Shown: positions 15,344-24,130 of the stretch, in pieces
Position numbering within the stretch: the stretch's first letter is position 1
Layout: every line of letters starts with the position of its first letter
Origin: Mucilaginibacter paludis DSM 18603
GTDB taxonomy: Bacteria; Bacteroidota; Bacteroidia; Sphingobacteriales; Sphingobacteriaceae
DNA: 64,000 nt
Direction: 5' to 3'
Assembly: GCF_000166195.2 (NCBI RefSeq)
Contig: NZ_CM001403.1
Coordinates: 2,312,432 to 2,376,431, forward strand
Program-made: the position numbers and the translations under genes
Notes under the pieces: model-generated
What the model was told of the DNA's origin: nothing
Seen by the model: only the letters and a program-made list of their open reading frames with translations
Database searches by the model: none

Positions 15344-16453
15344 TCATTTCTTATTCACAGAACCTTTGTTCACCTGTTGTTTATGTTGGAAGGTTGGAAT
15401 GATATATTGCGCGAGCAGATCAAATGCCCTTTTGGCTTTCCAGCTTCCAAAGTTTCCTTGGGTAAAAACAACTACCAGGTCGAGCTTTTTAATGATGATG
15501 ATGTATTGCCCCCCATTGCCCGAAGCAAAAACAACCGGGACTGCATCATCCTTAATCTTAATCAATTCGTTATACCAGTAATAGCCGTAGTGGGTTTGTT
15601 GGGGCTTAGCAACCGGGGTACGGCTCAGTTTGACAAAAGAAAAATCAGGTATAGGGATCGTGCCGGTAGTTGATTCCTTTAACCATTTTGCAGCAATAAT
15701 TTGTTTACCGTGGTATTGTCCGTCATGGAGTACCATTTCGCCAAGCTTAACCATGTCCGAAGGCAGGATATAGAAAGAGCCGCCCGTCATGCCCTGCCCT
15801 GCGGGGTCAACAGTCCACCGGTATTTACTGATCCCCATCGGCTGGAACAAATACTTTTTAGCAAAATCCATCACCGGCATACCCGAAACTTTGCTGATGA
15901 TACCGCCCACAATCATCGGGCAGCAGGAAGTGTAGGCCCACACCTTTCCCGGCGCATGTTTCATGGGAAGATTAAGCGCGAACTTTAGCCAATCATCTGT
16001 TGCGGCCATGGCTGTTTCGCAATCCTTTTCATCGTTCCATTCATCGCAGTCTAAGCCCGACCGCATTTCGAGCAGGTCTTTGATGGTCATTGTACTTTTC
16101 AGCGGGTCAGCAGCAAAGGCTTTGTCATCCGGAAAAAAGGTATATACTTTCTCGTTAACGCTTTTGATTAAGCCCTTATCGATAGCGATACCTAACAATA
16201 AGCTGGTAGCCGACTTGAAAGACGACCGGCTATCATGAAGCGAGTCGGCCAAATATCCGTTAAAATAGCGTTGGTAAACCAATTTTCCACCTTTGGCAAT
16301 AAGTAAGCTATGGATACCGGCATAGTCATTCTGAACGATTTTTCTCGTCATCCGGCTCATCAAATCTGTTGTATCGGTTAACTGTTGCCTGGCAGTAGCC
16401 GTACCCGACATCGCAAAGGAATAGATCATCAAAAACAGGAAAGATCGTTTCAT
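15344..16453 (-). CDS. exported beta-lactamase-family serine hydrolase
   Basis: 369 aa from the ATG at 16453, which opens a good signal peptide (MKRSFLFLMIYSFAMSGTATA); an earlier ATG at 16498 would put 15 poorly fitting residues in front. The SxxK motif is SSFK (Ser77, Lys80) followed by SATSLLLGIAIDKGLI, the Tyr motif is YTS (Tyr174) in WAYTSCCP, and GNGGQYI replaces KTG. This is the branch of the class C fold near 6-aminohexanoate-dimer hydrolase, acting on amide or ester bonds in the periplasm; a true beta-lactamase role is unlikely but not excluded. It has no obvious operon partner; its neighbours are gene remnants. Confidence 0.85.
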   Translation of the reverse strand: MKRSFLFLMIYSFAMSGTATARQQLTDTTDLMSRMTRKIVQNDYAGIHSLLIAKGGKLVYQRYFNGYLADSLHDSRSSFKSATSLLLGIAIDKGLIKSVNEKVYTFFPDDKAFAADPLKSTMTIKDLLEMRSGLDCDEWNDEKDCETAMAATDDWLKFALNLPMKHAPGKVWAYTSCCPMIVGGIISKVSGMPVMDFAKKYLFQPMGISKYRWTVDPAGQGMTGGSFYILPSDMVKLGEMVLHDGQYHGKQIIAAKWLKESTTGTIPIPDFSFVKLSRTPVAKPQQTHYGYYWYNELIKIKDDAVPVVFASGNGGQYIIIIKKLDLVVVFTQGNFGSWKAKRAFDLLAQYIIPTFQHKQQVNKGSVNKK

Positions 16454-16546
16454 AATTACAAGACAACATTTTGCCGGATAGGTTACAGTAATAACCATTT
16501 TAAGTTTCTATTTAGTCAACACCAGTTGAACAGAAAATGGATTAGC

Positions 16547-16847
16547 TTAAAAAAACAGGTGTAACTTAAACAGCAACCTGGTGCCCGTGCGATCGGCCGA
16601 CCGGAGGTCGGCTTCAAGGTAAGGATATAAGCCAAGAAACGGGTATTGCTGAGCCAACAGCCAAAATTACTCCGTATGTTGTAAGCGTATCTTTACTAAT
16701 GCTGAGGGCATTGATACGAAATTCAAAACCGGTTACCGCAATATCGCGGAAGACCGCGTTGAGCTGCCCAAACTGAACATCCAAACTTGATACCAGGCAA
16801 CCCGTTTGCCAAATATTGGTGACGGCTTGTTTCAAAAAGGTAAGCAT
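16547..16847 (-). pseudogene. frameshifted remnant of an outer-membrane beta-barrel protein
   Basis: One minus frame reads VQFGQLNAVFRDIAVTGFEF, RINALSISKDTL and YGVILAVGSAIP, then the next frame continues FLGLYPYLEADLRSADRTG and TRLLFKLHLFF before TAA at 16547-16549. Alternating strands and a final Phe are typical of an outer-membrane barrel C-terminus. At least one frameshift is needed near 16640, and further upstream (toward 16910) the frame breaks again. The family is not known. It lies between a serine hydrolase and the cut Crp/Fnr gene. Confidence 0.4.
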
Positions 16848-17024
16848 CTTTTTGAGAGCAAATTACCATCCGGCAAAACGCTTGTTGCCTTTTTATACCA
16901 AAGGCCTTGTTTTTTATACCAAATAAGGTTTTCCGGGCATTTTACCGGCTCCATATCAATTGATATAGCGGTTTACATCTCTTTCCCATTTACTCCAAAA
17001 GATACTGCTTACCGCAAGCATACA

Positions 17025-17126
17025 TCAGTCAAAATTATTTAAAAGCTTAATCTCGTTCCGGTACAAAACAATCTTGCCATCATTTTCCAGCTGCTTGAGC
17101 AAGCGTGAAACTACTACCCTGGAGGT
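17025..17126 (-). pseudogene. 3' piece of the interrupted Crp/Fnr regulator
   Basis: Reading the minus strand from the left edge of the IS4-family element gives SRVVVSRLLKQLENDGKIVL and then YRNEIKLLNNFD, stop TGA at 17025-17027. This is the recognition helix and wing of a Crp/Fnr winged-helix domain. Joined through one copy of the 10-bp duplication to the piece at 18653-19193, it restores an exact 633-nt frame (210 aa) with the helix IADELATSRVVVSRLLKQLE. Confidence 0.85.
17117..17126. repeat. target-site duplication, left copy
   Basis: CCCTGGAGGT lies directly left of the IS4-family element and recurs exactly at 18653-18662. The bases outside differ (A before the left copy, G before the right), so the duplication is exactly 10 bp, within the 9-13 bp range usual for IS4-family elements. 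Confidence 0.92.
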
Positions 17127-17192
17127 CATAGCCGTCAACTTTAGAAAAAAAAGGGATAAAATTTTTTTAGAGCAAGAATCGGAACTGCAAAA

Positions 17193-18452
17193 TTGCAGTC
17201 ATTATTCGAGCGAATGAGTTCGGAACTATTTGAACCAACGGTGTTAGATGGCCTGGCCCGTAAAACAGAGGCTATACAACGCAAACGAAAAGTGGGAGGC
17301 AAGGAACTATTGGATATGGCGTTATTTGATGGAGATCAATCGTTTAACGGCATGAGTATGCAGTTAATGCGGAGGGATGGGCTTGATATTTCGAAGCAGG
17401 CATTGCATCAAAGACATCACAGCAATATGACAAAGTTTGTACAAGCCGTTTTTGAGCAATTAATAGCAGTTGAGTTACCGCAAGAGCAAACACAGGGCTT
17501 GGAGATCCGTATCAAAGATTCTACCCGTTTCGCGTTGCCGGAAGTTATTGCAGAGACATTCCCCGGAACAAAAGGAAGTGGGATGAAAGCGGGAGCATCT
17601 GTACAATTTGAATTTGAAATCAAAAGTGGTAAAAGCGATATCAAAGTAACTCCGGCCAACGCAAATGACCAGGGTGAGAGTCATCTGGACAAGGCATCAA
17701 TTCAGCCGGGGGTATTATATATGAGAGATCTGGGTTACACTCACTTGAGTTATATGAACAATATTAACAAAGTCAAAGCTTTCTTTATTAATAAATTATG
17801 TCCGAAAACAACGATTTATCTATTAAAGGACGACCAATACCAAAAGTTAGAGTTGTCGAAACTACAAGGCATAACCGGCGTATTTGATCAACAGGTATAT
17901 ATCGGAGCTGATAAGATGCCGGTAAGGATAATAATAGAACCGGTAAGTGAAGAGCTCAAGGCAAGGCGGATAGCCAATACTGAAAAGTACAATAAAAAGA
18001 AAGGCAGTACCACCAGTAAGGGATTCAAAGAGCGGGCAGGGTTTAACTTTATTGTTACCAACCTGGTGAGCGAAAAATATAGCGCTGAATTGATCCAAAA
18101 GTTATATCACCTGCGATGGCAGATAGAATTGGTTTTTAAAGCATGGAAGTCGTTTTTAAAGATACACACGTTCCCCAAAGGAAGTTCGGATCGTATAACC
18201 AGTATATTATACAGTAAGTTGATCTGGGCAGTTTTGAGTTGGAAAATATGCATGGCTATCGGTAAGATAGGTCAAATTAGTGTTTTAAAGGTGCATCGAC
18301 TAATCGCTTCTACGAAAGAAGAATTGCGAGCGCAGCTTTTAGGGATATGCTCAAAGTGGTTAGCTCTGTTGGAGAAATTAAACTTAAAGCACCTTTCAAA
18401 AGAGCACAGAAAACATAGGTTAAAAATAGAAGAAATTGTAATAAGTATTTGA
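17193..18452 (+). CDS. IS4-family DDE transposase
   Basis: 419 aa from a TTG at 17193; the ATG at 17214 (MSSELFEPTV) is the alternative start. Catalytic residues are visible: Asp109 in IKDST, Asp179 in MRDLGYTH, and Glu312 within the family signature Y-x2-R-x3-E-x6-K (Tyr305, Arg308, Glu312, Lys319 in YHLRWQIELVFKAWK), which defines IS4. Length is normal and no stop interrupts it, so the enzyme should be active. It cuts and pastes its own element through the 18-bp ends. Confidence 0.95.
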   Translation: MQSLFERMSSELFEPTVLDGLARKTEAIQRKRKVGGKELLDMALFDGDQSFNGMSMQLMRRDGLDISKQALHQRHHSNMTKFVQAVFEQLIAVELPQEQTQGLEIRIKDSTRFALPEVIAETFPGTKGSGMKAGASVQFEFEIKSGKSDIKVTPANANDQGESHLDKASIQPGVLYMRDLGYTHLSYMNNINKVKAFFINKLCPKTTIYLLKDDQYQKLELSKLQGITGVFDQQVYIGADKMPVRIIIEPVSEELKARRIANTEKYNKKKGSTTSKGFKERAGFNFIVTNLVSEKYSAELIQKLYHLRWQIELVFKAWKSFLKIHTFPKGSSDRITSILYSKLIWAVLSWKICMAIGKIGQISVLKVHRLIASTKEELRAQLLGICSKWLALLEKLNLKHLSKEHRKHRLKIEEIVISI

Positions 18453-18500
18453 TTATTAGATATTTAAATACTATATTTAGATAGTTAAACAAAAATAAGA

Positions 18501-18530
18501 AAGGCGGGGTCATCTAAACCTCCCCGCCTT
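18501..18530. terminator. GC-rich hairpin inside the IS, after the transposase
   Basis: AAGGCGGGG (18501-18509) pairs with CCCCGCCTT (18522-18530) across a 12-base loop. On the minus strand the stem is followed by a T-rich tract (CTTTCTTATTTTTG), so it best fits a terminator for transcripts entering the IS from the crp side, which would shield the transposase from antisense RNA. It may also end the transposase message. Confidence 0.6.
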
Positions 18531-18652
18531 AAAAAACGAAAAATATGAGAGTAAAAATACATAGGTTTGCCCATGCGGGCAAACCGCGCCTAAAAATTAA
18601 ATAACTGAAAATCAACAATATATGAGTACAGCTACTTAAATTGACGGCTATG

Positions 18653-19193
18653 CCCTGGAGGTGGCAAGCTCATCGGCTATTAAGTAGTGCGACGCCCTGA
18701 TTACGCTTGAGCCGGAGAGGCGTTGTTTCTCTTTAAGGTAAGCTATTAAACGGCTATCAAGCTTATGGAAAGCTATACTTTCAATTGATTTTAACAGTTC
18801 CAGAAACCGTAAGTTAAAGCTACGCATAATGTAGTTTTTCCAACTTGGATATTTGCAAAGCCATTCATCCAGTTTAGCATGCGGAATAGCGATCAATTCG
18901 ACATCTTCTTCCGCTATCGCTTTTACTTCACTTTTCTTTGCCTCGAGGCGGCAACTGTAGGCCATGGAACAACTTTCATTACTTGAAAGATAGTATAAAA
19001 GAATCTCCTTACCTGTTTCTTCTTTTCTTAACACTTTCAATGTCCCCTTAATCACCATCGGCATCATACGGATATATTTGCCATAGTCCATAATGACGTC
19101 GCCTTCCTTAAACGACAGGAGTTCGCCAAATTGGTGAATCTCTTTAACTAAAGCCGGCTCGAAAACAGAACCAAAAATGTCAATATTTTCCAT
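18653..19193 (-). pseudogene. 5' piece of a Crp/Fnr-family regulator cut by the IS
   Basis: From the ATG at 19193 this codes the cyclic-nucleotide-binding-like sensor domain (KEGDVIMDYGKYIRMMPMVI, KGTLKVLRKEETGKEILLYY, LIAIPHAKLDEWL) and the dimerisation helix, and stops being Crp/Fnr after IADELATSR, in the DNA-binding helix. Two Cys (in ESCSMAYSC) could sense redox or a metal. It is the last gene of the TolC-adaptor-RND-DUF2892-rhodanese operon, so it was probably the operon's own regulator. The remaining protein lacks the recognition helix and cannot bind DNA normally. Confidence 0.9.
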
Positions 19194-19254
19194 CAAGCTA
19201 AGTTAGCAGTAAATGCAGCTTTTACCACCAATACTTAAAGAAAGCCAGTTTGGT

Positions 19255-19566
19255 TTATTTAACAAATTGCTTAACGGTAGTCCAACTCCCGCCATTAGTC
19301 ACATTGGGAATGTTGTTTTTTTCTAAAATGGTTTTTGCCTGTTGGCTTCTGTTACCGCTCTGGCAAAAAACAACAATACTTTTCTTGTTTTTAAATTCAG
19401 AAAGCCGTTTTTGCAACTGGTCTAAGGGGATATTAACAGAACCTTTAACATGTCCGCCAGCAAATTCTGCCGGTGTGCGTACATCTACCAGATGTGTATC
19501 TTTCGTAATTATTGCGGCCAGGTCAATCTGATTGCCTAAGCCAAATATTCGTTTGAGAATTTCCAT
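19255..19566 (-). CDS. single-domain rhodanese
   Basis: 103 aa, one rhodanese domain. HLVDVRTPAEFAGGHVKGSV (25-44) is the CH2A-type start and the active-site loop is CQSGNRS with Cys68, which carries a persulfide during sulfur transfer. Cytoplasmic, with no signal peptide. It follows the DUF2892 gene by 23 bp. In many bacteria rhodanese and DUF2892 are fused (YgaP), so here the two halves are separate neighbouring genes, consistent with a sulfane-sulfur or thiol-stress role. Confidence 0.92.
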   Translation of the reverse strand: MEILKRIFGLGNQIDLAAIITKDTHLVDVRTPAEFAGGHVKGSVNIPLDQLQKRLSEFKNKKSIVVFCQSGNRSQQAKTILEKNNIPNVTNGGSWTTVKQFVK

Positions 19567-19589
19567 TTTCGTTATTTCTATTATATTAT

Positions 19590-19796
19590 TTATTGAGCAG
19601 AGCTATTTGAGGTATTTGCAACGCCAAAAAAATCAAGAATCAGTTCCAGGGGGCAAAACCTGGTAAACGACGATTGCAATAAATTTACGCCTACAAATAC
19701 ACCCAGCCAAAGCCAGTTGATATTTACAGCATAAGCCAGTGTTATACTGGTTAAAACCAGGGTGCCGGCAACGGCACGCACAACTCTTTCTTTCAT
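19590..19796 (-). CDS. DUF2892 (YgaP transmembrane part) protein
   Basis: 68 aa with two hydrophobic helices (VAGTLVLTSITLAYAV and WLWLGVFVGVNLLQSSF) and the family motif SSFTRFCPLELILDFFG, matching the membrane half of YgaP-type rhodaneses. It starts 11 bp after the RND pump stop. It probably holds the neighbouring rhodanese activity at the inner membrane. The CP motif Cys is conserved in the family. Confidence 0.9.
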   Translation of the reverse strand: MKERVVRAVAGTLVLTSITLAYAVNINWLWLGVFVGVNLLQSSFTRFCPLELILDFFGVANTSNSSAQ

Positions 19797-19807
19797 GTTT
19801 TTAATTG

Positions 19808-22800
19808 TTATTCGGTTTTGCGCATCATCTTAAAATACAATAAAGGCACTACAATAAGTGTAAGAAAGGTTGAAGTAATGGTTCCCCCCATCAGCGAGAT
19901 GGCAAGGCCCTGAAAAATAGGATCAAATAAAATAATTACCGCACCCAAAGCAACCGCGCCCGCTGTTAACAAAATAGGGGTGGTACGTACCGCACCGGCT
20001 TCAATAATTGCCTGCTTTAGCGGAATACCTTCTGTGAGCCTGATATTGATAAAGTCGATCAGTAGGATAGAGTTACGCACCATCACACCTGCCAAGGCAA
20101 TAAAACCGATCATGGAAGTGGCTGTAAAATAAGCATGTAATACCCAGTGACCTAACACAATCCCAATTAAGGATAATGGTATAGCGGCAAGCATCACCAG
20201 CGGCACGGTAAAATTTTGAAACCAACCTACAATCAAGATATAGATCATGATGATGACGACAGCGAAGGCGATGCCAAGATCGCGAAAAACCTCAAAAGTG
20301 ATTTGCCATTCGCCATCCCATTTCAGGCTATAATTATCCTCCAGCTCAGGCTGATGGGTATATTCTTCCTTTAATGAAAAGCCTTTCGGAACGGTAACGG
20401 CTTTTAAATGGTCTGATACATCTGAAATGGCATACGAAGGGCTTTCCAGCTCACCTGCCATATCGCCCAGCACATAAACCACTTCCTTTTGGTTTTTGCG
20501 GTAAATGCTTTTGGGTTTGATTTGCCGCCTTATGGTAACCAAATCCTTTACCGGCACAGCATTACCCTGCATACCCATCACTTTCAGGCTCAGCACATCA
20601 TCTATGCTACTTTTATCCGCATCGCTCAATTGCAGCTTAATGGCCGTTTGACTATAGGCGGCGGGTTGGGCAATATTGCCTGCAGGCATGCCCGACAGGG
20701 CGGCGTTAACAGTTGCCGCTATCTGCGCGGTAGCTATACCATAACGCATTGCTTTCTCTTTATCTACTTCGATGTGATATTCCGGCTGGTCATCTTCTAC
20801 CGTCCAGTCCACATCTACCACATCTGCTGTTTTATTTATCAAGCTTTTCACTTGCCTTGCCACATTGATCTTTTGCTTATAGTCCGGTCCGTAAACCTCA
20901 GCCACCAGGGTTGACAATACCGGAGGCCCAGGCGGAACTTCCACTATCTTTACATTGGCATTATATTTTTTGGCGATGGCTTGTATAGGGGCCCGCATTT
21001 GCTTTGCTATACCATGACTTTGGATGCTGCGGTCTTTTTTATCAACAAGGTTCACCTGTATATCGGCAACATTGTCGCCCCGCCTTAAATCGTAATGCCG
21101 AACCAGCCCGTTGAAGCTAATAGGTGCCGAAGTACCAATATAGGTTTCGTAATTTCTTACCAATGCCTGCCCGGAAATATAAGAGCCGATGTCTTTCGCT
21201 ACGGCCTGCGTTTTTTCCAGCGTGGTTCCCTCCGGCATATCAATCACCACCTGAAATTCATTTTTGTTATCAAAGGGCAGCATTTTAACCGCAACCGCTT
21301 TGGTATAGAACATAGATAGTGAACCGAAGAGGATTACCACGGTGCCCAGGATAAATGCCCAGCGTTTCCATCTGCTTTCGAGTAAGGGCTGAATAGATGA
21401 GCGGTATAACTTGTAAATACGTGTTTCTTCCAGCAGCTTCGGTTTACTTTTCTGGTGAGCTATACCGCGGTTTTCTTTCTCGCGCAAAAATATATAACCC
21501 AGATAGGGGGTTAAGGTAAGCGCAACAACCAGTGATAAAATCATGGCAATGGATGCGCCTATTGGCATCGGGCTCATATAAGGCCCCATCATCCCCGATA
21601 CAAAGGCCATTGGCAAAACTGCCGCTATAACGGTAAAAGTAGCCAGGATGGTTGGGTTACCAACTTCGTTAATAGCATAAATTGCGGCCTGTAGCGGGGG
21701 CAATTTTTTCATTTTAAAGTGCCGGTGCATATTTTCGGCAATAATGATCGAATCATCAACCACAATACCTGTGATAAATACTAAGGCAAAAAGCGTGATG
21801 CGGTTAAGCGTGTAATGCATAAAGTAATATGCAAACAGCGTAAGCGCAAAGGTTACCGGCACAGATAAAAATACCACCAGGCCCCCGCGCCAGCCCATAG
21901 CCAGCATTACAAATACGGTTACAACCAAAATGGCGATAAACAGGTGGAGCAGCAATTCGCCTACCTTGTCCGAAGCGCTTTCGCCGTAATTACGGGTAAC
22001 CGTTAAATGCACACCATCGGGCAGCAGGGCCTTCTTCAAATGCTCAACTTTACCCAGAATTTGTTCGGACAGTTTCATCGCGTCCGCGCCTTTCTTTTTG
22101 GCAATGGAAAGTGTAATAGCCGGGTAATTGGATTTGAAAACTGGTGCATTAGCAGCATCGGCCTTTCCATAACCGAATAGTACATATTGATTAGGGGTTT
22201 CGGCCCCTTCCTCAACCTTCGCAATTTGTTTCAGGTAAACCGGCTGTTGCTGGTTAACGCCTACAACCAGGTTGCCTACATCGTCAGAAGAGGTAAGAAA
22301 GTTGCCTGTCTCTACAGAAAATGCAGTATCTTGCTTTAGTAGCGTACCGCCGGGCAATTGCATATTGCTGCCTTGTATTTGTTTATTCAGCGATAAAAAG
22401 TCCACATGGTTATCTGCCATTTTACTTTTATCCAATATTACTTTTACCTCGCGGTTGCGGCCGCCTATCAAATTGACATCCGATACATCGTTGATCTTTT
22501 TAACTTCGTTGGCTAATTCCTGGCCTATCTGTTTCAGCTGGTAATCGTCGTACTTATCACTCCAAAGGGTTAATCCCAACACCGGTACATCATCAATGGC
22601 CCTGGTTTTGATCATGGGCAGGGTAACGCCTTGCGGCATTTTATCCATATTCTTCATTAGTTCGCTGTACAGTTTCACCAACGAGCGCTCCACGTCTTCG
22701 CCAACGTTAAACTGAACAATTACCATGGCCTGCCCCTGCATGGAGGTAGAATAAACATATTCCACACCCTTAATATTGGAGATCATTTTTTCGAGAGGCG

Positions 22801-23008
22801 CAGCTACCTTAGTCTCCACATCTTTTGGCGATGCGCCCGGATAGCCGATAAAAATATCGGCCATGGGTACCTGTATCTGCGGTTCCTCCTCGCGCGGAAT
22901 CAAAAACGTACTGTACCCGCCGATGAGCAAAAAAGCAATCATCAACAGTATCGTTAATTTAGACTGTATAAATGCTTTAGCTATATTTCCTGCAAATCCT
23001 TCTTTCAT
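19808..23008 (-). CDS. RND-family efflux pump inner-membrane permease
   Basis: 1066 aa, complete. TM1 begins at about residue 15 (LTILLMIAFLLIGGYSTFLI), two large periplasmic porter domains follow TM1 and TM7, and TM4 carries the proton-relay pair in TGIVVDDSIIIAEN. The second half repeats the pattern (ALAGVMVRNSILLIDF). The PREEEPQI motif after TM1 and the short loops place it in the AcrB/hydrophobe-type branch close to pumps paired with HlyD-type adaptors, rather than the CzcA branch coded nearby. Partners are the adaptor (4 bp upstream) and TolC-like gene. Substrate unknown; linkage to rhodanese and DUF2892 hints at a thiol- or sulfur-linked toxic compound. Confidence 0.94.
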   Translation of the reverse strand: MKEGFAGNIAKAFIQSKLTILLMIAFLLIGGYSTFLIPREEEPQIQVPMADIFIGYPGASPKDVETKVAAPLEKMISNIKGVEYVYSTSMQGQAMVIVQFNVGEDVERSLVKLYSELMKNMDKMPQGVTLPMIKTRAIDDVPVLGLTLWSDKYDDYQLKQIGQELANEVKKINDVSDVNLIGGRNREVKVILDKSKMADNHVDFLSLNKQIQGSNMQLPGGTLLKQDTAFSVETGNFLTSSDDVGNLVVGVNQQQPVYLKQIAKVEEGAETPNQYVLFGYGKADAANAPVFKSNYPAITLSIAKKKGADAMKLSEQILGKVEHLKKALLPDGVHLTVTRNYGESASDKVGELLLHLFIAILVVTVFVMLAMGWRGGLVVFLSVPVTFALTLFAYYFMHYTLNRITLFALVFITGIVVDDSIIIAENMHRHFKMKKLPPLQAAIYAINEVGNPTILATFTVIAAVLPMAFVSGMMGPYMSPMPIGASIAMILSLVVALTLTPYLGYIFLREKENRGIAHQKSKPKLLEETRIYKLYRSSIQPLLESRWKRWAFILGTVVILFGSLSMFYTKAVAVKMLPFDNKNEFQVVIDMPEGTTLEKTQAVAKDIGSYISGQALVRNYETYIGTSAPISFNGLVRHYDLRRGDNVADIQVNLVDKKDRSIQSHGIAKQMRAPIQAIAKKYNANVKIVEVPPGPPVLSTLVAEVYGPDYKQKINVARQVKSLINKTADVVDVDWTVEDDQPEYHIEVDKEKAMRYGIATAQIAATVNAALSGMPAGNIAQPAAYSQTAIKLQLSDADKSSIDDVLSLKVMGMQGNAVPVKDLVTIRRQIKPKSIYRKNQKEVVYVLGDMAGELESPSYAISDVSDHLKAVTVPKGFSLKEEYTHQPELEDNYSLKWDGEWQITFEVFRDLGIAFAVVIIMIYILIVGWFQNFTVPLVMLAAIPLSLIGIVLGHWVLHAYFTATSMIGFIALAGVMVRNSILLIDFINIRLTEGIPLKQAIIEAGAVRTTPILLTAGAVALGAVIILFDPIFQGLAISLMGGTITSTFLTLIVVPLLYFKMMRKTE

Positions 23009-23012
23009 TTCC

Positions 23013-24122
23013 TTATTTTATTTTTACCGCTACACCATCATATAACTTTCCTTCGGCGCTCACAATAAATGGCTCGTTTGCTGCCAGCCCACTTAATACT
23101 TCTACTTCGTTTGCGCTGGTTTTACCCAACCGTACCCAACGCAGCAAAGCGGTATGGTTACTGCTTATGGTATACAAGCCCGTTAACTGATTTTTATATT
23201 CAATAGCCGACACCGGTACCATAACCAGCCCATCTGTATCAGCAGCCTTTACGGCCTGCTTTAACGGTATAGCCACATTGGCGTACATCCCGGCAAACAA
23301 ACCTTGTTTTTGGTAATCGGGAATATGTATTTTGATGATGTACTGCCCGCCGCTGTTTTGAGACGATTTACCGATCTGTGTTATTTTTCCGTTAATAACC
23401 TGATGAGCCGCGCTGATGGTGACGGTTGCCGGTGTACCTTCAGTAATCAAACCGATCTCGCTTTCGGGCACGGATACGCTTACCTGGTAACTGCCGCTTT
23501 GTTCAATAGTCAATAGCGGCATTCCGGGATTAGCCATGCTGCCCGCGTCAATCATTTTTTGGGTAACCAATCCGGCAAAGGGTGCAGTTAAATTGGTATA
23601 ACTTAGCGTAGCATTCACCTCGTTGCGGGCCTGTTTGGCAGCATCCAGTCTCGCTTTGGCCGACTTATATTGTAGCGTAACATTATCCAGTTCCTTTGCC
23701 GATGCGCTTTGCTGTTTGTACAAAGCGTTAAAGCGGTCAAAATCTTTCTGGGCGTTAATAAATCCGGCATTGGCTTCCGCTATCATCGCATCTGCCTGGG
23801 CCCCTTTAGCCAAAATATCATCATTACTAATTGTCAGCAGTAATTGTCCTTTACTCACCCTGTCACCCACGTTAACTTTGATGCTGGTAATGTAGCCCAT
23901 TACCCGAGTACTGATATTGGCCGATTGCACCGCTTCGATAACCCCGCTTACACTCAGCCCTTTTTTTAAATCGGTAGCGGGCTGGCTCACGGTAACTACT
24001 ACTGCGGTATCGGCAACAGCTTGCTTATCTTTATGATGATTGGAAGAACAGGAACCCATGATCATTAAACATATACCGGTGAATAATGGCATGGCACTGT
24101 TGGGATGGATAGTTAATCTCAT
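23013..24122 (-). CDS. RND efflux periplasmic adaptor lipoprotein
   Basis: 369 aa membrane-fusion protein. The signal peptide ends in a lipobox with Cys25 (MGSCSS). Split lipoyl (VMGYITSIKVNVGDRVSKGQ, FAGLVTQKMIDAGSMANPGM), an alpha-helical hairpin (about 110-165, rich in Ala/Lys/Gln) and a beta-barrel segment (YQVSVSVPESEIGLITEG) follow in order. It links the inner-membrane pump at 19808 to the TolC-type channel at 24131 and is flanked by them with gaps of 4 and 8 bp. Confidence 0.93.
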   Translation of the reverse strand: MRLTIHPNSAMPLFTGICLMIMGSCSSNHHKDKQAVADTAVVVTVSQPATDLKKGLSVSGVIEAVQSANISTRVMGYITSIKVNVGDRVSKGQLLLTISNDDILAKGAQADAMIAEANAGFINAQKDFDRFNALYKQQSASAKELDNVTLQYKSAKARLDAAKQARNEVNATLSYTNLTAPFAGLVTQKMIDAGSMANPGMPLLTIEQSGSYQVSVSVPESEIGLITEGTPATVTISAAHQVINGKITQIGKSSQNSGGQYIIKIHIPDYQKQGLFAGMYANVAIPLKQAVKAADTDGLVMVPVSAIEYKNQLTGLYTISSNHTALLRWVRLGKTSANEVEVLSGLAANEPFIVSAEGKLYDGVAVKIK

Positions 24123-24130
24123 GTTCGGCT

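Larger units (their letters stand above)
17127..18652 (+). mobile_element. IS4-family insertion sequence, 1526 bp, complete
   Basis: The element starts CATAGCCGTCAACTTTAG and its other end, reverse-complemented, is CATAGCCGTCAATTTAAG: 18-bp terminal inverted repeats with 16 matches, the first 12 perfect. It contains one intact transposase gene on the plus strand and is flanked by perfect 10-bp target duplications. Everything needed for transposition looks intact, and the unmutated duplications suggest a recent insertion. It splits a Crp/Fnr gene that reads in the opposite direction. Confidence 0.93.

Noticed and set aside
15366..15988. Several plus-strand frames opposite the serine hydrolase
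   Set aside because: They mirror an intact gene with SxxK and YTS motifs on the minus strand and show no family features.
16806..17042. Plus-strand frame of 78 codons left of the IS4-family element
   Set aside because: It overlaps the 3' piece of the Crp/Fnr gene and the barrel remnant on the other strand, both of which have recognisable family sequence.
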